From: Chrysophaeum taylorii
Lineage: Eukaryota; Sar; Pelagophyceae; Pelagomonadales; Pelagomonadaceae
NCBI GenBank assembly: GCA_029834535.1
Contig: JAQMWT010000057.1
Coordinates: 310,001-374,000 of the forward strand
DNA: 64,000 bases
Reading direction: 5' to 3'
Of the stretch, positions 1 to 8,680 are shown piece after piece (the first letter of the stretch is position 1; the number at the start of each line of letters is the position of its first letter). The notes under the pieces are model-generated. The model saw nothing but the letters and a program-made list of their open reading frames with translations, did not search any database and was not told the origin of the DNA. A program made the position numbers and the translations under genes.

Positions 1-263
1 GACGTCAACTCAAAAGGCCTAACGTCATCATCGTGAACTGCCCTGCAAGACATGCATGTGGTATGTTGCTCCTGTTGCAAACGATAGCTGCTCGTCACAG
101 CGACATCGGCAACATCATCGGAGACTCGGGCGGGGCGCGCCGTCGGGTAAAAGACAACCCCCGACAATGGCGGCGCGTCGGCCGTCGCATAAAGATTGGA
201 ACGCGAAAGTTGCGCTCGAATGTCCCGAACTATCCCGATATCTGCCTCCGTCATATTCGTCAT
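1..263 (-). CDS. Open frame overlapping the gag 3' end, possible start of a second retroelement ORF (partial)
   Basis: On the minus strand an ATG at 263 opens a frame shifted by +1 relative to the gag-like gene that ends at 115. It stays open for about 87 codons to the window edge. The reading begins MTNMTEADIGIVRDIRAQLS and later contains a Cys-x2-Cys pair (HTTCMSCRAVHDDD). The overlap of about 150 bases with gag followed by an open downstream frame is the arrangement expected of a gag/pol junction, but I cannot recognise a protease, reverse transcriptase or integrase in so short a piece. It could also be a chance open frame. Confidence 0.35.
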   Translation of the reverse strand, partial: MTNMTEADIGIVRDIRAQLSRSNLYATADAPPLSGVVFYPTARPARVSDDVADVAVTSSYRLQQEQHTTCMSCRAVHDDDVRPFELT

Positions 264-1908
264 CGTAATGTCGATGACGTCGGCGCCGGCGCGAATTGCG
301 ACTAGAGCTCCGGTGACGGCGGGGACTCGGGCTGCTTTGAGGAGTATTGGCTTTTCGATCAGGGCTCTGGCTTCGATGTCGTCGCGACGATCGTCTAGAA
401 GGTGATCGTCCGTCTCGCTGTCGCGTAGAAAACGACGTAGTATCCTTGATGTCTCTGACCTCGCTCACCATGGTCGCCATTGTGGTTCCAAGATCGGAGA
501 GGGCTGTTTGAATTTCATTAGAAGGCTCCGATCCGCGCGTGGCGTTCGCATGAGATGCATCATCACGCTTCGCCCAATCGGAGCGCGATATGGGTTGCTT
601 CTTCTGCTTACGAATACGCTTCCACATCGCACAGTAGTAACGATCCGGATCGCGGTTGCAAACCACGCGATTTCCGTGTTCATCTTCATCGTGGGTGGTC
701 CAGAAGAACCCACAGTGCGGGCACGTCCTCTTGCCCCACAAAAAAGGATCTCGTAAGATCATCTGATCCGCATTCCCAGACGGCCAATCCGCATCTTGCT
801 TGGCTTGTTGATCGGAGGCCATAGCTCGACCTCCCCGCCCTCGCGGCGGTTTATTCGATTTCGGATTAGGAGGGCCTTGGTCCTTCTCCTCCTCCATCAA
901 CTTTCGTATGTCGTTCTCGAGTCGCGTGATAAGCGCCACCATCGACTTAAAAGTCAAGTAACTATCAGGATGTCCGCTCCTCATAGTCCGCACACGGGTC
1001 CTCAACTCATTGGATGTCAATCCACGGATAAGCTGGTCGAGGATATCGACATCATCCATTGTGCGGCTGGACACGGAACAAAACTCCAAGGCTTCTGATT
1101 GGAATTTAGTACAATACGTCTGGACGTGCCGCTCCCCTGACTTCTTCGGAACTGAAGCCTGGGTGACCTTCCGCAGCTTGTCGAGCAGCTCCTGCTGCGT
1201 GCTCGGAGGTCGGCAAGTCGATCTAAAATAATCCAGAATTTTATCACAATACGTCTTATTAAGACGACGGATGCGACGAACCGAGGCTCCATGCTCTTCA
1301 TCGTCAGTATCCAATTTCAAGTAAAACGACGGACCGTGCGGTAGCTCATCGCAGAGCTCCTCGTATTTCTGCAAGTGTTCCTCAAAAATTGGTGCAACGG
1401 TGTCCCGTAGATGCACAGGTAGTAGGTAACGTAATTTCTCGACCGAGTAATGGTCATCTGCTAAAGTATGCATCATCGCCGCCGAATCCAAATTGAATTG
1501 CCGTTGGTCTCGGCCGTCGATGACGAGTTTGAAGTTGTCAGGCTTCAAACTGGAGGTGGGTCGACGGGATCGGCTCAAGTTGCCCTTTTCGAAGGCGTCC
1601 GCAACCGTCTGCGATATTCCCCGCGATAATTCCCGTAAAATTTTCGTACCTTCATTCTCAACTTCCGCCCTACCCTCAGTCTCCGTATCGACTCGGGGCG
1701 GAGGTTCATTCCCCGTTTCAGTGTTCCTTTCCGGTTCAGACGGCCTCACGGGCGTTTCCGGTTCGGGTCGACTCACGGGTCGTTCGCGGCTACTCTCCCG
1801 ACGCGTACGTTCGGCTAACAATTCGTCTCGTTCACGACGAAGTCTTTCAACCTCTTCACGTAGGGTCTTCGAGGTCTCAGTCTCTTGCTGCAAAGCATCA
1901 ATGAGCAT
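115..1908 (-). CDS. Gag-like protein of a retroelement
   Basis: A 597-residue frame. The N-terminal part (residues 1-80) is a charged coiled coil rich in Arg and Glu. Residues about 105-330 form a helical region with the feel of a retrotransposon capsid (SLKPDNFKL, then LRYLLPVHLRDTVAPIFEEH and DILDQLIRGLTSNELRTRVR). Residues about 395-435 hold a Cys/His cluster (CPHCGFFWTTHDEDEHGN, then two more Cys) in place of a classic CCHC knuckle. The tail is Arg-Ser rich, typical of nucleic-acid binding. The frame continues upstream to an ATG at 2244 if one TGA at 2017-2019 is ignored, so the true N-terminus is probably lost or reached by readthrough. The family assignment is inference from layout and composition. 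Confidence 0.6.
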   Translation of the reverse strand: MLIDALQQETETSKTLREEVERLRRERDELLAERTRRESSRERPVSRPEPETPVRPSEPERNTETGNEPPPRVDTETEGRAEVENEGTKILRELSRGISQTVADAFEKGNLSRSRRPTSSLKPDNFKLVIDGRDQRQFNLDSAAMMHTLADDHYSVEKLRYLLPVHLRDTVAPIFEEHLQKYEELCDELPHGPSFYLKLDTDDEEHGASVRRIRRLNKTYCDKILDYFRSTCRPPSTQQELLDKLRKVTQASVPKKSGERHVQTYCTKFQSEALEFCSVSSRTMDDVDILDQLIRGLTSNELRTRVRTMRSGHPDSYLTFKSMVALITRLENDIRKLMEEEKDQGPPNPKSNKPPRGRGGRAMASDQQAKQDADWPSGNADQMILRDPFLWGKRTCPHCGFFWTTHDEDEHGNRVVCNRDPDRYYCAMWKRIRKQKKQPISRSDWAKRDDASHANATRGSEPSNEIQTALSDLGTTMATMVSEVRDIKDTTSFSTRQRDGRSPSRRSSRRHRSQSPDRKANTPQSSPSPRRHRSSSRNSRRRRRHRHYDDEYDGGRYRDSSGHSSATFAFQSLCDGRRAAIVGGCLLPDGAPRPSLR

Positions 1909-2016
1909 ATCAGCTTCTCGTCGAGCCGCTTCCTCTTTCGCTTCAGCCCTTTCACGACCAAAGAGCTCAGCTAATCGTTCATTTTCGCGACGTCTCCGCT
2001 CGAGGTCTTCACGAAG

Positions 2017-2244
2017 TCAACTTCGGGCTGCAGATCCGCGCTCAATAGTAACACGCTCGCCACGGTCCGGTGTTGTTGGACTCAACGGCGAAAAAATGGC
2101 AGTATCCGGAGGCACGTCAGGGGGCACGTCAGCAACGTCGACTGCCTCGGCCTCTCTTAATTCACCTTCCTCGCGGCCTATCTCAGGGGCGGCGGGAAGA
2201 ACTTGAGGAGATTCTTCCTCACGCACGTCTGCGTTTATCTCCAT
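2017..2244 (-). pseudogene. N-terminal acidic extension of the gag-like gene, cut off by a TGA
   Basis: This frame runs from an ATG at 2244 to a TGA at 2017-2019 and is in phase with the gag-like frame that follows. Between the stop and the next Met at 1908 the phase stays open and reads as coiled coil (repeated Arg, Glu, Ala). The segment is acidic and Pro-rich. A single nonsense mutation in an older gag is the simplest reading; programmed readthrough is possible. Confidence 0.4.
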
Positions 2245-4379
2245 ACTGTATCAAATATCGATCAAGAATCTCGAAACACGTCCGGATCCGATCACTCGAA
2301 GTAATGCACGTTGATTCCGACAACGCTATCTGTCGCTGTAAAAACAGCACTCGCGGAATTCCAATCCGCTGGCAATTCAAAAATGCCCGTCGGTAGCGAT
2401 CCCACTCGCTAAACAGCTTCCACCGTTCAGCTATACCAAAGTCATTTCCCGGGAGAATGCGCTGCGATTTCCAACTCGCACGCGTGTTCGTCGTCACTCG
2501 GATCACACGAACACAAAAAACGTTCGCGAATATTCTCAACGCAAATCGGTCCACTGGAACTCCGTGTGCTTGATCAGGGCGCACGTACAAATCCGGACCA
2601 CGTAATACAATACGTACGGCAGTACTCGCTCGTCGGCAACCGATGTAGTCGCACGATCTCGTGTACTCCACCACGTATGGCGGCACAGAAAAACCACTCC
2701 CGACCCCCGGGTGACAAGGGGGGTACTCACCGACTCGTCCTAGACCTCACTGAACGAGGAAAACACGGACTCGGGGTCGGATATGCTCGCCACACACCTT
2801 GCTCACGCTCACCAAGCCTCTCAACAAGATGGAGAGATGGTATATGATAGCAAGAATGCTACAAGAATACTGCAAGAATGCTTCTCACACGAGAGAGGTA
2901 TGATGTCACTAGGAAGATAGGCAAAGGCGTCCCGTTGAACGGTATCAAGCCTCGAGAGAGGGGGGGGGTAAGCCTTAGCGGTCAGGAGTTGCCGGCACAA
3001 CTCGGATCCCTCGCGCCACGGCGCTGTGATAACGCCCCATGCATTGGGCTGGCCTGTGGTCCTAACTCTTAAAATGCTTACTTCTACAAGCTCATTCGAC
3101 CATAAACCGCAACAGCATACAGCACATTTCTGCGAGGAATTAGTTTCAAGTTCGTTGTTCGGCCATCAAGGAGGGTCAAAGTCGCTTTGATCGGAAACCC
3201 AGAATCACCTGGATGCGTCGATAGCACGCGTCTAGTCTAGGACTAAATTACTTTCGTCTGTAGAATCTGCTCAGCGTCGCTACTGCCGAAGGCTAGGACG
3301 CTGATCGACGCGCCCTCGACCTCTCTTTGGCGCCCATTGACCGCCCTGGGTGCTCGCCGACTCCTTGTAAACTGAAAATTTTGGAGGTTTAGGTTATGCA
3401 CCGCCACGTCAGCTCAAGCCCTTCTTTGCCACAAGACATTTTGCTTGCCCCCTGGACCTCGTTAGTGGCGAACGAGAGACGAAGTTGTAATTGTTGACCT
3501 CAACTTTTGTGAGTTTCAAACTCTTTTGAGCGGGACTGCGGAGCACCTTGCCGGTTCGATCTTACTCGGAGCCTCGGAGCCTGCGCATCTATGAGCGACG
3601 CCTTCAACTACGTACCGCGGCACGGGCACACGGAGCGCTTGAGCGCGGATCCAACGGACCGACGAGGCAACTTAAGTGCGTGCACTTGGCTCTCAAAGCG
3701 TACTCGGTCAGCTTCCACGTGTCGTCAGCAGGATGTAGGGCTCGCCGTCGAGGCCGGCGACAAGATCGGTGCGACCTTTGTTGTGCGCGGACTCCCATTG
3801 GCCCGCGAGCACTGGGGCACCTAATCTCACACGCGTGCGCCGCTGGTAACAAGCATTTGCGATCTGTTGCTAGCACGGTTGCTTCTTGGGCTTCAGTCTT
3901 GACAAAGGCCGCGGCGGTCGCGCACGACAGTCGCGAAGTCTCGCTCCGGGTAGCCAATGAGGACCCGTATGCCAACAACGTCAGGCCCAGGAAAATCATT
4001 CTGAAATCTACGCCCTCCCGGGACCCTCCGCTTTCGTTGTCGTTGTAAATCATTCTGAAACCTACGCCCTCCCGGGACCCTCCGCTTTCGTTGTCGTTGT
4101 AAACTTCGTTGGGTGAACGCCCTGCCCTGGGCCAGTGCCACCGAGGCGAGGCGGGCTGGGGCGGAAGAGAAGGAGCCGAATGCAATCTCGAAGGCGAATG
4201 CGAGAGACGCGCGAAGCGGCGAGAAGAGGCGCTGCTGGGAACGGAACGACGCATCGTCCTTTCTGAGGAGGCTCTTCCGTTCGGAAGGAATGAAGACACG
4301 CACGACACGAGACGCGCCACAACATAGGCGCTGAAGGGGACGGAAGACGAAGCGAGGAGAGTGGCCCTGTGCTGGCTCC
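2245..4379. other. Intergenic, probably leader or LTR of the left retroelement; no recognised gene
   Basis: The stretch carries several open frames up to 238 codons, but none shows a recognisable domain, and the longest (3604-4320) runs through the 54-bp tandem repeat at 3995-4102. A run of nine G lies near 2961. If the gag gene at 115-2244 is intact upstream, its 5' leader and LTR should be here, yet I could not find a matching LTR pair because the other end of the element lies outside the window. Confidence 0.4.
3995..4102. repeat. 54-bp tandem duplication
   Basis: Two copies of a 54-base unit lie head to tail at 3995-4048 and 4049-4102, differing by one base that I can see (aaatct versus aaacct). 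Each ends in cgttgtcgttgtaa. No coding role is visible. Confidence 0.9.
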
Positions 4380-5405
4380 CTACACCGGGCGGACCGAAGA
4401 GTGGTGGTGGCTGATCTTGTAGTCGCCACCCGACTTGCGCCAGACATAAGAGAAGCGAGCCTCCGTCGGGGCACGCTTGCGCCCCTCGCCAAGGTCGAAC
4501 GTGTACATGCCAGAGTGCAGGTACGCGTCGCCGTCATCGAAGACCATCACGCTGTCGTCTGTGATGGTCCCGAACGGGTTCTTCTGCACAAACGCGGTGA
4601 AGTAGTCCTCGGTGCTGGAGCCGTCCTTGATGTGCTCCGGCGACACTGTGGGGAGGAAGGAGAGGTCGCCAGCAGCCGAGTACAGCGCAGCCACCTTCTT
4701 TGGGTCCTTGGTCTGCAGAGCATCGTTCCATTTCTTGAAGTTGTCCCTGGCGACCTGCAGCATGTCTGGGCCGGCAGGGCGCACCGAAGAGTGGTGGTGC
4801 GAGATCTTCCACGATCCGTCCTCTTTCTTCCACACGTACGAGAAACGCGCCTGGACCGGCGCACGCTCCGCCCCGGACCCAAGCTCGAACGTGTACAAGC
4901 CAGAGTGCAGGTACGCGTCGCCGTCGCCGTACGGCTGCACGCTGTCATCGGTGATGGTGCCGAACGGGTTCTTCTGCACAAATGCGGTGAAGTACTCCTC
5001 GGTGTTGGTGCCATCCTTGATGTGCATCGGCGACACCGTCGGCAGGAACGACAGCGCCTCCGACGAGTACAAGTCCGCCACCACCGTCGGGTTCTTGGTC
5101 TGGAGAGCGTCATTCCACCGCTTGAAGTTGTTGCGCGCAAGCGTGATGTCTACCTTCTCTGTGGCCTTCGGCATTGCGGGCATCGCCGCGTGCGTCGGCG
5201 CCTGCGCGATGCCCCCGCTGAAGCTACCTTGCTGGAGGCTAATGCCCAACGCCGCCACACTCGGCAGCGCAACCAGCAGCGTGTCGGCCTCGATCATCGT
5301 GACGGCGGTGCGGGAAGAGCGGGCGGGGGACGACGGGATGTCGCGGAGGGTGGCCGGCGACGTGAAGCCGGAGGCCGTGGAGACGAAGAGCAAGAATGAC
5401 TTCAT
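4380..5405 (-). CDS. Tandem SnoaL-like (NTF2-fold) protein with a plastid-type presequence
   Basis: 341 residues from the ATG at 5405. I prefer this start to an upstream Met at 5534 because it gives a signal peptide (MKSFLLFVSTASGFTSP) with Phe after the ASG cut site, close to the ASAFAP-like motif of secondary plastids. After a second hydrophobic stretch (residues about 40-60) come two copies of a domain of about 120 residues, each starting NNFKRWNDALQT or DNFKKWNDALQT and ending with KISHHHSSVRP. The copies share blocks such as YFTAFVQKNPFGTITDDSV. The fold resembles SnoaL/DUF4440/CaMKII-association domains, in which a small helix-sheet cone binds small ligands or oligomerises. The reaction, if any, is unknown. 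The two domains are very alike, so the duplication looks recent. Plastid location is inference. Confidence 0.75.
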   Translation of the reverse strand: MKSFLLFVSTASGFTSPATLRDIPSSPARSSRTAVTMIEADTLLVALPSVAALGISLQQGSFSGGIAQAPTHAAMPAMPKATEKVDITLARNNFKRWNDALQTKNPTVVADLYSSEALSFLPTVSPMHIKDGTNTEEYFTAFVQKNPFGTITDDSVQPYGDGDAYLHSGLYTFELGSGAERAPVQARFSYVWKKEDGSWKISHHHSSVRPAGPDMLQVARDNFKKWNDALQTKDPKKVAALYSAAGDLSFLPTVSPEHIKDGSSTEDYFTAFVQKNPFGTITDDSVMVFDDGDAYLHSGMYTFDLGEGRKRAPTEARFSYVWRKSGGDYKISHHHSSVRPV

Positions 5406-7477
5406 TGTTTCTTTGGTTGGTTTCTGTTTGTTGTTGTCACGCACGCTTTTGCTCGATATGTCGAATCTGACGACTTTGTGACTTGGTGTCAACGCGACGT
5501 GGGCGAGTCGGAAAAGTAGGGTTTCTGTATTCAAGTTACTTGGTAGATAATATGACCGTTGAAAAGGAGAGATGTGATAAGAGGAAAAAAAATGAGAGAA
5601 AAAGAAACAGCGAAAAAAAAAAGTTGTAAAACGTAGGAAGGATTTCTCACAGGGTCAATCAAACATGGGTGGGTGTGCAGGTGTGGTCGAGTGTGGCGGG
5701 CACTCCTGCACCTTAGGGTTTACCCTACTTCTTTTTGCCTGAGCCGTATCAAGGACGGCGACGTCACACCAGGTCCCTATCAGGGGTATCTTCTAGCATA
5801 AGTTATCTCCCAGCCTCAAGTTAGGGGATTGGCGAGTGCGTGGTAGTTTGTGGCGACGAGAGTTCCTCCCCTCCCTGCCTGGCTTCCTCGATGTTACGAG
5901 AACGGAGGCCGTATCAGGGTAAGTTCGGATATCTAGAACTCTTTCGTACTGTCATCATAAGTGGTGGAGAAATGCGCTTCGGCGGCTATTCCGGATCGCC
6001 GACGAACATGTGTGTTCCGCGACTATAAGCGGATCGTTTGCGAGTTCGACGCTCGCAATAGAAGACCGCCCTGATCAAGCACACGGCCGTTCGGAGTTTC
6101 GAGAGAAAGTTCTACGTGACAGACGACGCGAAGCAGTTGACGTACGTATCGAGGGATTGTAAGAGCGTGATAATCAACACAAACCGTCCGCATCCGATAA
6201 CACTCTTGCATAAAAAAAATGCCTATGCAGCGAAAACACACAAATCATGTGCCCTTCGTGGAGAGCTCTACGATGTCGACCACGAGGAGCGGCGTTGCCA
6301 CGCCGATGAGTGGCGCTCCTTGATGCGTCCGTTTTCCGAGTAATGTGCCGGCTTTAATGACGCCAAAAATCCCGTGCACAACTCGCCTTCGACGTGTCCG
6401 GCCCATGCGACGTCGATGTAGCACACCTCTTCTCGCGTCCAGTCAATTTCTCAACGCTTTGCTCGTTCCCGACGCTCGCGGCTTTACATTGGAAGGGCAG
6501 CGGGACTTGGATTTCCACTCCTTGTGGTAGCTTCGGACTTTGTCGCAGGGCAGTGCTAAGTTTACGACGTCGATAACTCTCCCCAACTCTGTTCAACTTT
6601 TGCCGCGACATAGCGGGACCTCGAATTCCCTTGTCTCCAAAGAATTACGCTCCGGTCAGCACGCAAACCTCGAAGCTTCCTGAAACGAACAATGTGCCAT
6701 TAGTATCCCGCCATAGCAAATCGAAATCGGCGCGAAAATTGCGCCAAGCGCAACCGAGAGTGATCTTAGTGCTTGTTTCGTTGCCAAAATCAAAGAAGCA
6801 CGCGAAAAGGCGACGCTAGCTTCTTCCTGCATTTCGGCCTCCCTTTTGACAAATGCACGAAACACTTTGATCGGACCTACGCTTTCTGTACTTTCGTCCC
6901 TGCCCCATAGCGGAAAAAAACTCATTACGCCCCGCGTGCTCGAATTGTCTCCTCACGCCTTGCGTGCTCACGTTCGCACTTCCCCCTGGTCTCAGCAGTC
7001 GCCTTTAAAAACCCCTCATTGCCGTGCCGTACTCGAATTTGCCATTAGCGCCCACATGTCATGGGCCATGGCTTCTTTCATTCGAGCACTCCACCACCCA
7101 AAAAAAAAAACAAAAAACCACGCCAACTTGAGCAACGGTGCCATGCTTATCGACAGATCGATCCCGGAGCTTTTTTTCACACGCAGCCTGTGGAAACGGG
7201 GATTCGCATGAAAACTGATAAGTTTCGCAGGTAAGCATCGCTCTTGGACTGAATGTCGCGGGGAGGCGGAGGAGGAGGAGGAGGAGGAGACTACTATGGT
7301 GCGTCGCGGGTGTGATGACCCGCTAGAGAGGCACAACGGCACTAAACGCGGCTCGGTCGGGGCGTATGCATAATGTTGGCGTTGGTGTTCGCCAGTAGGG
7401 GAGAGTGTCGGAGCGTAAACGTTGAGAATAAGGTCGCAAAGTACGCAAAAGTTGTGTCGAGGGTCGGTCAAGAAGTG
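5406..7477. other. Intergenic stretch, possible decayed retroelement; no gene recognised
   Basis: Short frames are present, for example 6116-6343 plus (reads KFYVTDDAKQLTYVSRDCKS) and 6656-6925 minus (KVFRAFVKREAEMQEEASVA). Both look protein-like in composition, but neither matches a family I know. Poly-A runs at 5585-5625 and near 7090 and a (GGA)n tract near 7262-7290 are simple sequence. The lower GC content than that of the neighbouring genes fits old insertions. Confidence 0.3.
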
Positions 7478-8539
7478 TCATGGCGGCGACGCCTCGACGG
7501 CTTTGTCATCACCATCGGGGTGATCGCGGTCGTCGTCCACCCCAGACGTAGTGTCAGAGGGCTGGTCCATCTGCTTTTTGATCTCGAAGCCCAGGAAGGC
7601 GCGCCAGGTTCGGTAGTCTGGGTCGTCGCCGTACTTCTCGCGCTGGCGGTCGTTGAGCGAGGCAGTGGCATTCATTAGGACAAATTGGATCCCAAGCTGG
7701 CCGAGGAGAATGGCAGTCCACGTGAAAAGCGTCTTGAAAGGTCGTGTCACGGGGGTGGACAACGCCAATCCGACGACCGCCGAGGCCGCCCACAAGAGCT
7801 GCTCGCCCGTGTAGTTGGGATGTCGCATGACGCGATAGAGGCCCGTAGTGACCAGCGCCATTTCGCCGCGACGAGCCTTGGCGAGCGACTTGTGGATGTC
7901 GCCGACGGCGGCCATGACGAGTCCGATGTACGCGGCCACGAGAGGCGGCCATGCAAATGCACGCGTCGTCGTACCGCGGGCCGAAGCCAACAGGGGAAGC
8001 GACATGCAAAAATACAACATCGAGCAACCCAAAATAAACGGCGAGCGCGTTAGGATACGCTCGCCGAGCGTTTCGGACGGAGGCGCCATCTCCTCGATCT
8101 TCTCGCGCATTCGCCGGAACCGCTCCACGTTTACCTCGCGCCACAGCAAAAACAGGCACAGCCGCACCCCGTAGACGAGATGGGCCCAAGCGTGCCACGC
8201 CGCCGGGCCTCGCGCGATTTCCGTCTGGAGGACGAGCACCGCGCCCGCGACCATGGCCGACCCGTACGCGTACGAGACGCCGTACTCGCGCTTCCAGAAC
8301 CCAATGCACGTCGGTACCGTGGATACGACCGCGAGCTCAGCGATGCTCGCCATTCGCAGAACACGACGCCGGAGGTGCTGCTGGGACCGTGCACCCAGCT
8401 TGTTAAGAGAAGGAGGAGAACTTGCCCTTGAATCAAGCCCGAGTCTGGACACGCTCTGCGGGGGACGGAACGTCAGGGCGACATCTTGGAAAAGCAGCAG
8501 GATGAGGGCGCAGCGCATGACCGCGGCGCCCCCGTCCAA
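7478..8539 (-). CDS. DUF1295 / isoprenylcysteine-methyltransferase-like integral membrane protein
   Basis: 353 residues. The N-terminus is hydrophobic (CALILLLFQDVALTFRPP), resembling a signal peptide followed by a transit region; Met8 is an equally good start. At least five membrane segments follow (about residues 65-80, 95-106, 120-133, 168-185, 200-212 and 255-290). The diagnostic block is at residues 229-250, LVTTGLYRVMRHPNYTGEQL, the His-Pro-Asn-Tyr signature shared by steroid 5-alpha-reductase-like DUF1295 proteins and ICMT-type methyltransferases, where it lines a cofactor pocket. The C-terminus is acidic and disordered. It could be a reductase or a methyltransferase of lipids; the sequence does not decide. 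It is divergent from the gene at 8681, with 141 bp between start codons. Confidence 0.7.
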   Translation of the reverse strand: MDGGAAVMRCALILLLFQDVALTFRPPQSVSRLGLDSRASSPPSLNKLGARSQQHLRRRVLRMASIAELAVVSTVPTCIGFWKREYGVSYAYGSAMVAGAVLVLQTEIARGPAAWHAWAHLVYGVRLCLFLLWREVNVERFRRMREKIEEMAPPSETLGERILTRSPFILGCSMLYFCMSLPLLASARGTTTRAFAWPPLVAAYIGLVMAAVGDIHKSLAKARRGEMALVTTGLYRVMRHPNYTGEQLLWAASAVVGLALSTPVTRPFKTLFTWTAILLGQLGIQFVLMNATASLNDRQREKYGDDPDYRTWRAFLGFEIKKQMDQPSDTTSGVDDDRDHPDGDDKAVEASPP

Positions 8540-8680
8540 CTACACTTTGAACTTGAAGTGCGTTTGTGGAAACGCAAATGTATGTATCTTTTGCATCAAA
8601 TGACATGGCGCGATTAATTGTGCGCGATGTGCTGCTGTGGAATCGCGACCCGAGCCCCCCAGTGATAAGAGTGTGCGACG

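Noticed and set aside
2935-2960. A ggtatcaagcctcgag segment resembling a primer-binding site
   Set aside because: It lies on the plus strand while the adjacent gag is on the minus strand, and the match to an initiator tRNA end is imperfect.
4401-5399. A 332-codon plus-strand frame opposite the SnoaL-like gene
   Set aside because: Repeats within it simply mirror the duplicated domains of the minus-strand gene; Val/Arg/Leu composition is artificial.
6116-6343. Small gene candidate
   Set aside because: Open for 75 codons with protein-like sequence, but no domain, no neighbour support and an upstream in-frame stop; left as part of an intergenic stretch.
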